Assembly: GCA_903859365.1 (NCBI GenBank)
Contig: CAIOMD010000012.1
Location: forward strand, 1-34,098
Direction of reading: 5' to 3'
DNA: 34,098 nucleotides
Origin: an uncultured Candidatus Saccharibacteria bacterium
Lineage (GTDB): Bacteria > Patescibacteriota > Saccharimonadia > Saccharimonadales > CAIOMD01
Each line of letters begins with the position of its first letter. Position 1 is the stretch's first letter. Below are positions 26,976-34,098 of the stretch, one piece after another. The notes under the pieces are model-generated. The model was not told the DNA's origin. It worked only from the letters and a program-made list of their open reading frames with translations, and did not search any database. A program made the position numbers and the translations under genes.

Positions 26976-27608
26976 TTATACGCCACTATTTTCACTTTTT
27001 TGAAAAAATATATCCCCAAGGGCTGCTGACCAACCCATTGGGGCGCCTTCAGGTAATGTAGACTTTCGCTGCGCTAAGACTCCGAGCCGCTTATACGTTT
27101 CGGCATAGCTTTTCTTTTCTATAAACTCACTCAAATTTAGGGCTGCATCTATTTGCTTTTCTGTCAGCTCATCATCTGGCATAAAAATGGCATCCGAATA
27201 ATCTATCGTCACAAGAAGTGATTGTCGAGCTAGCTTTGCAATTAGGCTAGCTGCAATTTTAAACTCTGTTCTTTCTGCAAACATTCCCTTATTTGCTTCG
27301 ATAACCCTCGACGCAGCGAGAGATTTATAAAACCCTTTGGTCAGTGTTTTCTTTTGTTCTGCATAGCTGGTTGGAATGGCAGTAATCATGTGCGACGGAT
27401 TTGTTTGAGCCTGGGCTTTTTTAGAAGCAAGTTGGCGTAAGCCAATTCTTGCTAGTGGAAGGTCATGTGATCCGATATCTTCAAACACGTCATAAATACT
27501 TGTGCTAAAGCCATCAATAAATTCAGTAGTTACTCCAAGAACTCCAGCCAGATTATTATTAATTTCAGGTAATCTACCCAATATCTCTCTTGCTTCGCCT
27601 TTACGCAT
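26976..27608 (-). CDS. Helical cytoplasmic protein, unknown function
   Basis: 210 residues, mostly helical, no TM segment or signal. It begins MRKGEAREILGRLPEINNNLAG and includes ITAIPTSYAEQKKTLTKGFYKSLAASRVIEANKGMF and DDELTEKQIDAALNLSEFIEKK. I cannot assign a family. A TATAAT box at 27640-27635 and TAGGGA 9 nt before the ATG support its start. The upstream gene is the PP2C-FHA phosphatase, so it could be a partner in phospho-signalling, but the sequence shows no direct sign of that. Confidence 0.75.
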   Translation of the reverse strand: MRKGEAREILGRLPEINNNLAGVLGVTTEFIDGFSTSIYDVFEDIGSHDLPLARIGLRQLASKKAQAQTNPSHMITAIPTSYAEQKKTLTKGFYKSLAASRVIEANKGMFAERTEFKIAASLIAKLARQSLLVTIDYSDAIFMPDDELTEKQIDAALNLSEFIEKKSYAETYKRLGVLAQRKSTLPEGAPMGWSAALGDIFFQKSENSGV

Positions 27609-27634
27609 ATATTTTATCCCTAGTTATAAAAAAC

Positions 27635-27640
27635 ATTATA
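27635..27640 (-). promoter_or_regulatory. -10 box for the 210-residue unknown gene
   Basis: A perfect TATAAT on the minus strand, 26 nt before ATG 27608, in the gap after the PP2C-FHA gene. Confidence 0.5.
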
Positions 27641-27663
27641 CGAGAAACGACAATAAAATAAAG

Positions 27664-28920
27664 TTACTGATTCATTTTAAGTAACGTGCCATTGAGTGGA
27701 TCTTTATTGATGACATTGAACGTTTGACCGTCGAAGGATAGTGAAAAATGATCGCCTGAAACAGTCCTCGGAAAAGCAAACCTGCCCTCTTGATGGTTTC
27801 TTCCAAAAGCAACTTCTTCACCATCTGAACGAATACCCTTAAAGCCAGTTTTCTCTTTCACGTCACCCTCACGCTCAGACTTAAAGAATGATGTGTCAAC
27901 TACCAAAAAATCTGCATTGTATACAGGGCCTGTTTCACCAAAAGGAATCTTGTAAGCTCCCGTCGATGGAGCATTTCTAATATCTAAGACAAGTAGTCTG
28001 GCCTGTTCTCCCCCTCCGGCATCAATTTCAGCACATATTTTGTAAGCCCCTCTATCTTCTAGTGGTGATTCAATATTAATTGCTCTGACCTCGTTGGGCT
28101 CTAAATCATACAATGCCGAAATTTGTTGCTCGGGATTTTTAGATTCCATCTTTGGTATTTTAGGTGTTTGTTGTTCAGAACCAATGAAGCTATCAAGAGA
28201 AATCACAATTACTGACTTATCGTCATTTTTCTTACTTAATCGTAAGAATTCTTCAGCTGATTCCTGCGGCGAAGCTTTACAAAAAGCTGACTCAAGTTCG
28301 CTTTCAGATAACGCCTGTTCTTCGGTGTCGCCAGTTATACCATCTGAACAAACCATGAACTTGTCACCAGGTTTGACCTTAATCGACGAGAGTTGCTTTA
28401 AGTAAAAATCTTCACCTGTACCAATTGCATTATGTATGACATTACCTTCACCTTCGTCCATTGTTAAAACTGTCACTTCATTATCTCTATGAATATAAAG
28501 CCGTGAATCTCCTACCGAACCCCATACTGCGTGTGACTCGCCCTCAGGTGTTTTGACGATTTGTAATACGGTACCGGTAGTCATTGTTTGATCTGGAGCA
28601 GTTACAGCCCTATTAGCTTCAAAAAAGGCTGCTTTAAGCATTTCTTTACAGGATTCTACATTAGTTGGTTTTTCGGTGAAGTGTTGAGCAAAGACTCCAG
28701 CAGTCATTTGACTAGCTTTCTTTCCGTCGCCATGACCACCTACCCCATCAAAAACCCCATAGGTTCCAATTTCATTATTTACAAGTACACTGTCTTCCCC
28801 TTTTCGAGCTTTCTCTGCAATACCAACCGTCCTGCCAAGCAAAGGATGCTCGAAACTTTTCACCGCCTCAGTGGGAGGACTCTGAAGATCTGAGGGATTT
28901 AGGGGAACTTTTTCTATCAC
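27664..28920 (-). CDS. PP2C phosphatase fused to an FHA-like domain
   Basis: 418 residues. The N-terminal 235 are a PP2C (PPM) Ser/Thr phosphatase: metal-binding Asp in GEDSVLV, GVFDGVGGHGDG, TTGTVLQIV, WGSVGDSRLYI, MVCSDGITGD and DDKSVIVISL. A linker and a mixed region follow. The last 60 residues look like an FHA phosphothreonine-binding domain: VAFGRNHQ, the SGDH turn and DPLNGT match the GR, SxxH and NGT marks. So one protein would both bind and remove phosphate from Thr/Ser. The start is GTG at 28920 with CATAAT 6 nt before it (leaderless pattern). No Ser/Thr kinase gene is in the window. Confidence 0.88.
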   Translation of the reverse strand: MIEKVPLNPSDLQSPPTEAVKSFEHPLLGRTVGIAEKARKGEDSVLVNNEIGTYGVFDGVGGHGDGKKASQMTAGVFAQHFTEKPTNVESCKEMLKAAFFEANRAVTAPDQTMTTGTVLQIVKTPEGESHAVWGSVGDSRLYIHRDNEVTVLTMDEGEGNVIHNAIGTGEDFYLKQLSSIKVKPGDKFMVCSDGITGDTEEQALSESELESAFCKASPQESAEEFLRLSKKNDDKSVIVISLDSFIGSEQQTPKIPKMESKNPEQQISALYDLEPNEVRAINIESPLEDRGAYKICAEIDAGGGEQARLLVLDIRNAPSTGAYKIPFGETGPVYNADFLVVDTSFFKSEREGDVKEKTGFKGIRSDGEEVAFGRNHQEGRFAFPRTVSGDHFSLSFDGQTFNVINKDPLNGTLLKMNQ

Positions 28921-28960
28921 AATATAATTATGCCATAAGAACTATAAAGAGTTTTATCTT

Positions 28961-29638
28961 TTAGTTGATTTCTATCTCAGACTGAACATTGGCTTTTTTT
29001 GAAAGCCTTCCAAATGAGGTTAGATTTGTAATAGTAAACTGCGTTTCATAGGCTTTCATGGCAGCCACTTTTTTTATTACTTCATTTTTATCAAGCGATA
29101 TAACGCTAACTTTTAGTTTTTCACCAGTTAATGAGAAGATTCTTTTCTCTAGGCGACTAACATATGAATCGCCAGGTTTTTTAGGAATTTGCATATACGG
29201 AATATCTGCATAGAAGTTCACCTTATAGCCTTCTTTTTTAAGCTGTAATCCAATATCTCTAAGCAGTACATGGTCGGGGTGCCTATAGAGTCTACTGGCG
29301 GCAATAGGCGCATAAATAATATCCGTTTTTGCTACTTTCGCTTTAAGTTGATTATAGAGCTCGTCTTCGTCCCTTACTTCATTCATATACTGGTTATCTA
29401 GAAAATCTAGATTAACAATACGTACTCCAAGCCCTCTTAGGGCAGTCTCGTTTTCTTGTCGCCTCGCCTCCATCATATCTCTGCTTTTTTTGAAACCACC
29501 AATTCTATCCCACAAAGTGGCGTGGTTTCCGTCGGGGAGCCCAGCAAAAACTGTTATTAGCTGTGTATTTTTCTGACTAAGAATATGCCAGGTATTAAAC
29601 ACGGCATCGTCAAGATGTGGGGATAAAATACTATTCAT
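28961..29638 (-). CDS. PIG-L/LmbE-family deacetylase
   Basis: 225 residues. Zinc-binding marks are visible: the N-terminal SPHLDDAVFN (PHxDD) and the distal YRHPDHVLLRD (HPDH). A Rossmann-like start (LITVFAGLPDG) follows. The family removes N-acetyl groups from GlcNAc-type sugars, as in cell-wall, glycolipid or bacillithiol/mycothiol chemistry; the substrate is unknown. TATACT at 29657-29652 lies 13 nt before the ATG. Confidence 0.9.
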   Translation of the reverse strand: MNSILSPHLDDAVFNTWHILSQKNTQLITVFAGLPDGNHATLWDRIGGFKKSRDMMEARRQENETALRGLGVRIVNLDFLDNQYMNEVRDEDELYNQLKAKVAKTDIIYAPIAASRLYRHPDHVLLRDIGLQLKKEGYKVNFYADIPYMQIPKKPGDSYVSRLEKRIFSLTGEKLKVSVISLDKNEVIKKVAAMKAYETQFTITNLTSFGRLSKKANVQSEIEIN

Positions 29639-29651
29639 AACGGTATTTTTA

Positions 29652-29657
29652 AGTATA
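29652..29657 (-). promoter_or_regulatory. -10 box of the PIG-L gene
   Basis: TATACT on the minus strand 13 nt before ATG 29638, in the divergent region shared with lepB. Confidence 0.45.
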
Positions 29658-29757
29658 GACCATAAAGCTTAATCCTTTCTTATTCTCATTCTACCCCCCC
29701 TTCTATATATATAGAGGAAGTAAATCTTACTTTTTTTCTCTGTTAACATTCAAATTT

Positions 29758-29779
29758 TACTTGTTATCGATAACAAGTA
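29758..29779. promoter_or_regulatory. 22-bp perfect palindrome, possible operator
   Basis: Half-site TACTTGTTATC followed directly by its exact reverse complement, with no spacer. It lies in the 203-bp gap between the divergent PIG-L and lepB genes, about 60 bp before lepB and 120 bp before the PIG-L gene. No T-run follows, so it is not a terminator. It could be the binding site of a dimeric regulator. Confidence 0.5.
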
Positions 29780-29841
29780 TTTTGATACCTTTCAAAAAAT
29801 AAATTAAACGATTAAAAATAAAAAAATGCTACCATAAAATC

Positions 29842-30459
29842 ATGCAACCAACCGTCGAAGATGATAGATTAAAACAAAATGTGTTTACCAAAGATCAGGT
29901 TGAAAAAAAAGAGCGAAAAAAGCTTTTTTTTATCATTCCAGCGGTCTTAATTACGCTATGGCTCATCGTAACTTACGTTGTTTCTCCTTTTATGGTGGAT
30001 GGTATTTCGATGCAACCTACGTTTCACACCGGAGATATCGTGCTGGTGTGGCGACTTCCACAAACCTGGGCTTCAATAACCAAGACTGAATATGTTCCAC
30101 AAAGAACAAATGTCGTTGTACTTAATCAAACTGCAGTGTCTGGAGAAGTTTTAATCAAGCGAGTGATTGGCTTACCGAAAGATCATATCGTTATTGCCAA
30201 TAACACTATCACAATATATAACACCCTCAGCCCTGGTGGGTTTAATCCTGATGGTGCAGCATTTGCAAAAAATCTCCTTCCCCCACTTGGTACCTATGAT
30301 GAAACGGTCGCGAACGGTCAAATATTTGCAATGGGTGACAATCGCAACTCAGGAGCTTCAATTGATTCTCGCTCAAATATTGGAGCTGTCACCACTAAAA
30401 CAATTGCCGGCCAGGTTATCCTACGCATCTACCCATTCAATAAAATTACGCTGTTTTAA
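29842..30459 (+). CDS. lepB: Signal peptidase I
   Basis: 205 residues. It has one N-terminal TM helix (KLFFIIPAVLITLWLIVTYVV), then the outer-face catalytic domain. The nucleophile Ser is in VDGISMQPTFHTGD, the general-base Lys in GEVLIKRVIGLPKD, and the C-terminal box is MGDNRNSGASIDSR. It removes signal peptides from exported proteins, of which this window encodes several. TACCAT ends 6 nt before the ATG, so it may be leaderless. Its TAA overlaps the stop of the convergent membrane-protein gene within TTAA. Confidence 0.96.
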   Translation: MQPTVEDDRLKQNVFTKDQVEKKERKKLFFIIPAVLITLWLIVTYVVSPFMVDGISMQPTFHTGDIVLVWRLPQTWASITKTEYVPQRTNVVVLNQTAVSGEVLIKRVIGLPKDHIVIANNTITIYNTLSPGGFNPDGAAFAKNLLPPLGTYDETVANGQIFAMGDNRNSGASIDSRSNIGAVTTKTIAGQVILRIYPFNKITLF

Positions 30460-31430
30460 AATTTACCTGACGTAATATGCAGCGATTCATCTACCTCGCT
30501 GTAATGTGGCTTTTCAATCTGGGCTTCTTTATCTAGTCCATGATCAATTTTGTAAAAATGTCTTCGAACCAGAAAATGTATAAATGCGAGGAGGAGTAGG
30601 AAAACAAGTGCAACACCAATAACTATTCCTATTGCTACGGTCTTATTTTTTGAGCGATAGATATAGCTTCTAATTGCCAATCCCCCACTGAAATCAAATC
30701 CTCCATCAACTTTCTTAGCTATTGTTAGTAGTTGCCCGTTTTTGAATGAAACCTGAATTGTTACTTGATTGCTACCGCCAGTTAAATAATTATGATTTAC
30801 CGGATCAAGCTTTTTTGACGAATAAAGAAATGAAGGGCCATCATAGTAGTCAACTTTGGTAAATTCTGCATTAGAAATATCATCGAGTTTATACATCTGG
30901 ATATCGTCAGTGGCTTTTGAGCTGGTTGGCACTGTCAATACGCCGCTATAGTTATTAAAAGTAGTGTTACAGGCAGTTGTAACCGAGCTACAAATTGAGT
31001 TATTGGCTAGAAATAAAAGCTGAAAAGTTGCCTGATACACCTCCACGTTCTCTTGGGCTGAATACGTTATTATAACGACACCATTCAATTTTTGATTGTT
31101 CGCCTCACTCGTTACTTTGGCCCAGTTATTGATAACGGCCGTCGTTGAGCCTATAAGCTTACAGCTCATATCGCTTAGATTCTGCAAATAAACATTAACT
31201 GGTGTCGATACTTCACTCGCTGCATTCAGTCGTACGTATACTGATGTACCTCCAGCAAAGTTATCTACCGGTTCTGAAACTGAATAAGGATTAGTATCAC
31301 ATTGCCCAACGTTCGCTGGCGTCGTAGCTTGCGGAACACTAGCTGGAGACTGCGCATAGCTAGTTAGGGGCAAAACAATACTAAAAAGCATCGTAAGACT
31401 GAGACTAAAGATGGAGATTTTTATTTTCAT
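30456..31430 (-). CDS. Type I membrane protein with large outer domain, unknown
   Basis: 324 residues. A signal peptide (ISIFSLSLTMLFSIVLPLTSYA, cleavage after YAQ or SYA) is followed by an outer-face domain of about 225 residues, beta-rich, with six cysteines that may pair (QCDTNPY, SCKL, ICSSVTTACNTT). One TM helix (VAIGIVIGVALVFLLLLAFIHFLV, about 270-293) is followed by a basic stop (RRHFYK) and a short acidic cytoplasmic tail. No family recognised. It is divergent from the prepilin-like gene, and the two may belong to one surface system. Confidence 0.8.
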   Translation of the reverse strand: MKIKISIFSLSLTMLFSIVLPLTSYAQSPASVPQATTPANVGQCDTNPYSVSEPVDNFAGGTSVYVRLNAASEVSTPVNVYLQNLSDMSCKLIGSTTAVINNWAKVTSEANNQKLNGVVIITYSAQENVEVYQATFQLLFLANNSICSSVTTACNTTFNNYSGVLTVPTSSKATDDIQMYKLDDISNAEFTKVDYYDGPSFLYSSKKLDPVNHNYLTGGSNQVTIQVSFKNGQLLTIAKKVDGGFDFSGGLAIRSYIYRSKNKTVAIGIVIGVALVFLLLLAFIHFLVRRHFYKIDHGLDKEAQIEKPHYSEVDESLHITSGKF

Positions 31431-31448
31431 TTTTCTACTCTCTTTTTA

Positions 31449-31454
31449 ATTATA
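31449..31454 (-). promoter_or_regulatory. -10 box of the type I membrane-protein gene
   Basis: TATAAT on the minus strand 18 nt before ATG 31430, with GAGAG in the leader as a possible ribosome-binding site. Confidence 0.45.
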
Positions 31455-31502
31455 TGCTAAGCTAGCTAAAAATTACTCCCCACTACACGTTATTTCGCTT
31501 AC

Positions 31503-31511
31503 TGTGGATAA
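31503..31511 (-). promoter_or_regulatory. Consensus DnaA box
   Basis: TTATCCACA on the minus strand, a perfect 9-mer, immediately upstream of the prepilin promoter. It is single, so it is more likely a regulatory site or chance than an origin. Confidence 0.35.
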
Positions 31512-31515
31512 CTAT

Positions 31516-31544
31516 TTTACAACATCAATGCTATTGCTTATACT
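31516..31544 (+). promoter_or_regulatory. Strong promoter of the prepilin-like gene
   Basis: TTTACA (31516-31521), a 17-nt spacer and TATACT (31539-31544). It gives a leader of about 40 nt that ends with AAAGGA 6 nt before the ATG, one of the clearest promoter and ribosome-site pairs in the window. Confidence 0.65.
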
Positions 31545-31590
31545 AAGCCCAGATAGCTAAAAATATAAAAAACAGAAAAAAGGAATAAGT

Positions 31591-32226
31591 ATGAAACTAC
31601 ATTTAAAAAAGCTTAGCCAAAGTGGATTCTCCCACTTTGAACTACTAGTAATAATCGGGGTAACTGTTGTTGTTGCAGGAGTTGGTACATTTGTATATAG
31701 CAAAGTTCATAAATCTCACGCCGGTGGTTACAATTACACCTATGTCGGCTCGGCTATTGCCAAAACAAACCCTATAGACTTTTATGCATGTAAGCAACTT
31801 AACGAAGGTGGGCAAACATTCACTTATAATTTCTTTGCAAATAATTTTTCATCAAAAATAAATCCAACGGTAACCTATACCGAAATGGCTGTTGGCACTA
31901 ATAATCTCTTTAATAAAGTTATTTCATCCCACAGCTCCAATGTGTGGGTTCATAATGCTGTATCATTTGCTCCTGTTTCTCAATATGTATCAGGAGTAGG
32001 TGACAAAAATAATCCTTCCTATGTCTCCAATGTTTCGTATGCATCATACGGTAACGGATCAACACTATATAGCACACAAGGATACAAGGTGATTGTAGCG
32101 CTGAATGATCAAATAAAAATAACCCTCAATGTTAATGGCGAGATCTATATTCCTCAATCAATCTTCAGCCCACGCAACCAGCCTGCTTACGTTGCTGCTA
32201 GTTATGTCTCAAATTGTACGAACTAA
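31591..32226 (+). CDS. Type IV prepilin-like protein
   Basis: 211 residues. The N-terminus is KLHLKKLSQSG/FSHFELLVIIG followed by VTVVVAGVGTFVYSKV: a basic leader ending in Gly, Phe at mature position 1, Glu at position 5 and a hydrophobic helix. This is the class III signal of type IV pilins, normally cut by PilD. The outer part is beta-rich with two cysteines (FYACKQL and SNCTN at the extreme C-terminus) that may form the pilin disulfide loop. No pilus assembly genes (pilB, pilC, pilD) lie in the window. AAAGGA before the ATG supports the start. It overlaps the convergent O-antigen-ligase-like gene by 18 bp. Confidence 0.85.
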   Translation: MKLHLKKLSQSGFSHFELLVIIGVTVVVAGVGTFVYSKVHKSHAGGYNYTYVGSAIAKTNPIDFYACKQLNEGGQTFTYNFFANNFSSKINPTVTYTEMAVGTNNLFNKVISSHSSNVWVHNAVSFAPVSQYVSGVGDKNNPSYVSNVSYASYGNGSTLYSTQGYKVIVALNDQIKITLNVNGEIYIPQSIFSPRNQPAYVAASYVSNCTN

Positions 32227-33411
32227 AAGGTTACAATTAAGCGTGAAGAGCAGTAACTCTACCTCTGGCAAGGATACGTTAGACAAAAAATAGAGACAAA
32301 TTGATAGTTCAAGAAGAAGCATAACAACAAGTTCAGCTGTTAATTTCGCGTGTAGTGCTCGAAGGATTGTCATACCAAATATAGCTAGATAGAGTAGGCC
32401 TGCTAGTAGGCCAAACTGCAAAATCCTATCCAAAAATATGTTATGACTCGATGAGAATATAAATCCATCAGCACATGTTTTTCTTAACTCCAGAACGCTC
32501 AATAATTTCTGGCAGGGAATCACATGCTCAATATTCCCTACCCCCACTCCCAGTAATGGTACGCTTTGCACTTGCCGCAAGGTGATGTTCTGTAGTTCCA
32601 ACCTATAACTGACACTGCTGCCATAATCCGCTACTCCAGTAATTCGCGTAACATGAATAGTAAAACTAAAGATAAGGAATATAGCTGCTGCTGCTGCATA
32701 TAAAAAAGCTAATTCTTTTCTGTGCGACTTAAGATACCAAAAAAGCACCAGACTTAACAGTATAGTAGTGACAATAACAAACCGCGTGCCAGATAGATAC
32801 AGCACTCCTGCAAGCATAGCCTCGATTCCAAAGAAAGCAGTGCGGTATTTGTGCTGTACGAATTTCGTATAGAAATAAGCATTAAGTAGCAGCCCAAGCC
32901 CTACAATCTCAGCTAATACATCGGACTGCTCGAATATACCAAAAAACCGTGAGAATCCGTGAGAGTTAAATAGTGCTACCGGGTAGCTATCTAGCCCCAC
33001 AACCACAGCAAATATATAGATAAGCCCCAGGATGAATGACCGAGACTGCTGCTGTGCCAGCAACCCAAGCAATAAAATGGATAGAAGCACTAGGCTACCC
33101 GTAGGATCATAAAACACACCCTCCAGGTTCATAGAACTATGATATTTGTATACATTTAGTCCAACAAGAATAATTAAGGCTAATAAAGGCCATCTGAGCG
33201 GTAGTTTCTTCAAATCCGAAATATGGTAGCGAATCAAATAAAACAACGCCAAAAAGCCTGCAAAAATCTGTAGGCGCATACTTACGACACCAATAGACAA
33301 ATCAAAAGTCAGGTGAGAGATAAAGATACTAAACAGCGCGAAGACAAGAATCAGCTTCTCCTGATTCGAGACCACCCTCACCCACTGACTAGCGACTTTC
33401 AACATCCTCAT
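32209..33411 (-). CDS. O-antigen ligase / Wzy-like polytopic membrane protein
   Basis: 400 residues from the ATG at 33411. The frame is open to ATG 33441, but that start lies only 10 nt from a terminator stem, whereas TATACT (33424-33419) ends 7 nt before 33411. About ten TM helices are predicted. The family marks are SGTRFVIVTTILL, LLGVGVGNIEHVI in the large outer loop, and the C-terminal SSHNIFLDRILQFGLLAGLLYL, typical of the Wzy_C/O-antigen ligase group. Such proteins polymerise or attach glycans to lipid carriers or surface proteins. Pilin glycosylation is possible given the neighbour, but this is inference. Confidence 0.85.
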   Translation of the reverse strand: MRMLKVASQWVRVVSNQEKLILVFALFSIFISHLTFDLSIGVVSMRLQIFAGFLALFYLIRYHISDLKKLPLRWPLLALIILVGLNVYKYHSSMNLEGVFYDPTGSLVLLSILLLGLLAQQQSRSFILGLIYIFAVVVGLDSYPVALFNSHGFSRFFGIFEQSDVLAEIVGLGLLLNAYFYTKFVQHKYRTAFFGIEAMLAGVLYLSGTRFVIVTTILLSLVLFWYLKSHRKELAFLYAAAAAIFLIFSFTIHVTRITGVADYGSSVSYRLELQNITLRQVQSVPLLGVGVGNIEHVIPCQKLLSVLELRKTCADGFIFSSSHNIFLDRILQFGLLAGLLYLAIFGMTILRALHAKLTAELVVMLLLELSICLYFLSNVSLPEVELLLFTLNCNLLVRTI

Positions 33412-33418
33412 TGCTTTC

Positions 33419-33424
33419 AGTATA
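33419..33424 (-). promoter_or_regulatory. Leaderless -10 box for the O-antigen-ligase-like gene
   Basis: TATACT on the minus strand, with 7 nt to ATG 33411. TTTTGAG lies about 16 nt upstream as a poor -35. The same 7-nt spacing is seen at tatD. Confidence 0.5.
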
Positions 33425-33450
33425 CAGAACCACCCATCCACTCAAAAAGT

Positions 33451-33478
33451 AAAAGACCCACCGATTAGTGGGTCTTTT
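33451..33478. terminator. Bidirectional-looking terminator hairpin
   Basis: An 11-bp perfect stem (33451-33461 with 33468-33478, arm AAAAGACCCAC) and a 6-nt loop, with A-rich and T-rich ends so that it can work in both directions. On the minus strand it ends the beta-propeller gene, whose stop is 22 nt upstream. Confidence 0.8.
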
Positions 33479-33500
33479 AGATCATGAGGTCTTGTTTTGG

Positions 33501-34098
33501 TTACTTAACAATCTGAACAAGGCTGCCGTCTTTGGCGTTTAGTTCTGTGACTGAGTTATAACTATAAGTTGTTACCCAGATGTGTCCAAGATTATCTGAT
33601 GTTATGGCATAAGGTGCATCAAATCCGTGGCTTGCATTTTTATAGACTTTCACGAGACTACCGTCTTTGGCGTTTAGTTCTGTGACTGAGGTACCACTCC
33701 AATTTGTTACCCAGATGTGTCCAAGATTATCTGTGGTTATGGCACTAGGTTGACTAAATCCGTAGCTTGCACCTTTAATGACTTGAACGAGACTACCGTC
33801 TTTGGCGTTTAGTTCTGTGACTGAGTTACCACCCCAATTTGCTACCCAGATGTGTCCAAGATTATCTGAGGTTATGGAATGAGGTTGATTAAATCCGTAG
33901 CTTGCACCGCTATAGTTTTGAACGCGACTACCGTCTTTGGCGTTTAGTTCTGTGACTGAGTTATCTCCAAAGTTTGTTACCCAGATGTGTCCAAGATTAT
34001 CTGATGTTATGGCCCAAGGTTGATTAAATCCGTAGCTTGCACCGCTATAGTTTTGAACGCGACTACCGTCTTTGGCGTTTAGTTCTGTGACTGAGTTA
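33501..34098 (-). CDS. C-terminal part of a repeat beta-propeller protein (partial)
   Basis: Open from the right edge to TAA 33503-33501, 198 residues visible. It consists of 45-residue repeats with the core DNLGHIWVTN...NSVTELNAKDGSLV, e.g. ITSDNLGHIWVTNFGDNS and ELNAKDGSRVQNYSGASYGF. The HIWVTN strand and the 40-45-residue period are typical of Vgb/NHL-type beta-propeller blades. The protein ends right after a blade half, as in propellers closed by a strand from the N-terminus. The N-terminus, any signal peptide and the total number of blades lie outside the window. It is probably a secreted surface protein, given its neighbours. The terminator at 33451-33478 follows. Confidence 0.85.
   Translation of the reverse strand, partial: NSVTELNAKDGSRVQNYSGASYGFNQPWAITSDNLGHIWVTNFGDNSVTELNAKDGSRVQNYSGASYGFNQPHSITSDNLGHIWVANWGGNSVTELNAKDGSLVQVIKGASYGFSQPSAITTDNLGHIWVTNWSGTSVTELNAKDGSLVKVYKNASHGFDAPYAITSDNLGHIWVTTYSYNSVTELNAKDGSLVQIVK
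33526..34098. repeat. 135-bp tandem repeat array
   Basis: The sequence CCGTCTTTGGCGTTTAGTTC begins at 33526, 33661, 33796, 33931 and 34066, so the period is exactly 135 bp (45 codons) four times in a row, and the array continues past the window edge. Units are near-identical in the first 34 bases and vary mainly in the segments between. The frame is kept in every unit. Confidence 0.95.

Noticed and set aside
31503-31511. DnaA box as a sign of a replication origin
   Set aside because: Only one consensus box is present. There is no cluster, and no dnaA, dnaN or parAB genes nearby. A single 9-mer can occur by chance in 34 kb.

Overview
The window reads as a piece of a small, AT-rich genome of the Candidate Phyla Radiation (Patescibacteria), most likely a Saccharibacteria (TM7)-type organism. 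I infer this from the tightly packed genes with 1-11 nt overlaps, UGA used as a normal stop, an F1 ATPase operon without respiratory genes, partial glycolysis, a Gram-positive-type envelope (Rpf-like muralytic enzyme, surface proteins, prepilin) and many lineage-specific secreted proteins. No 16S rRNA lies in the window, so the assignment rests on gene content only.

Layout. Positions 1-2133: the end of a membrane protein, a secreted Ser/Thr-rich protein on the minus strand, and a plus-strand fibre-like surface protein that meets the ATPase operon tail to tail. 2130-7956 (minus): an F1-type ATPase operon in the order c-like fusion, b, delta, alpha, gamma, beta, epsilon. There is no subunit a, and the usual c subunit is replaced by a secreted-domain/c-hairpin fusion that has no ion-binding carboxylate. 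7997-12300 (minus): cysteine desulfurase, two small unknown genes, TatD nuclease, MetRS and a 56-residue CxxC protein. 12300-17288 (minus): FKBP isomerase, MacB-like ABC permease and ATPase, a two-TM HtrA-like protease and a 19-codon basic micro-ORF. 17347-17801: tmRNA (ssrA) with promoter and terminator. 17827-22491 (minus): rsmA, an Rpf-like cell-wall enzyme, a Nudix hydrolase and PcrA/UvrD helicase. 22550-26517 (minus): pyk-pgk-tpiA with a small membrane protein. 26588-29638 (minus): two unknown proteins, a PP2C-FHA phosphatase and a PIG-L deacetylase. 29842-34098: an envelope region with signal peptidase I, a type I membrane protein, a prepilin-like protein, an O-antigen-ligase-like membrane protein and the end of a beta-propeller protein made of exact 135-bp repeats.

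The most unusual system is the ATPase. F1 keeps its catalytic P-loop, catalytic Glu and arginine finger. Its adenine pocket has lost its aromatic residues, epsilon is short, and the only membrane-rotor candidate is a c-like hairpin fused behind a signal peptide and a domain of about 170 residues on the outer face. The topology would put the conserved RNP loop in the cytoplasm facing F1, so ATP hydrolysis could turn a ring bearing external domains without moving ions. This is a hypothesis; a canonical a/c pair could exist elsewhere in the genome.

Other points: several genes have a -10 box ending 6-8 nt before the start codon (leaderless transcription), and two start sites (tatD, O-antigen-ligase-like) were re-chosen on that basis. 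Two small genes (the 56-residue CxxC protein and the 19-residue basic peptide) were found by reading the minus strand directly.
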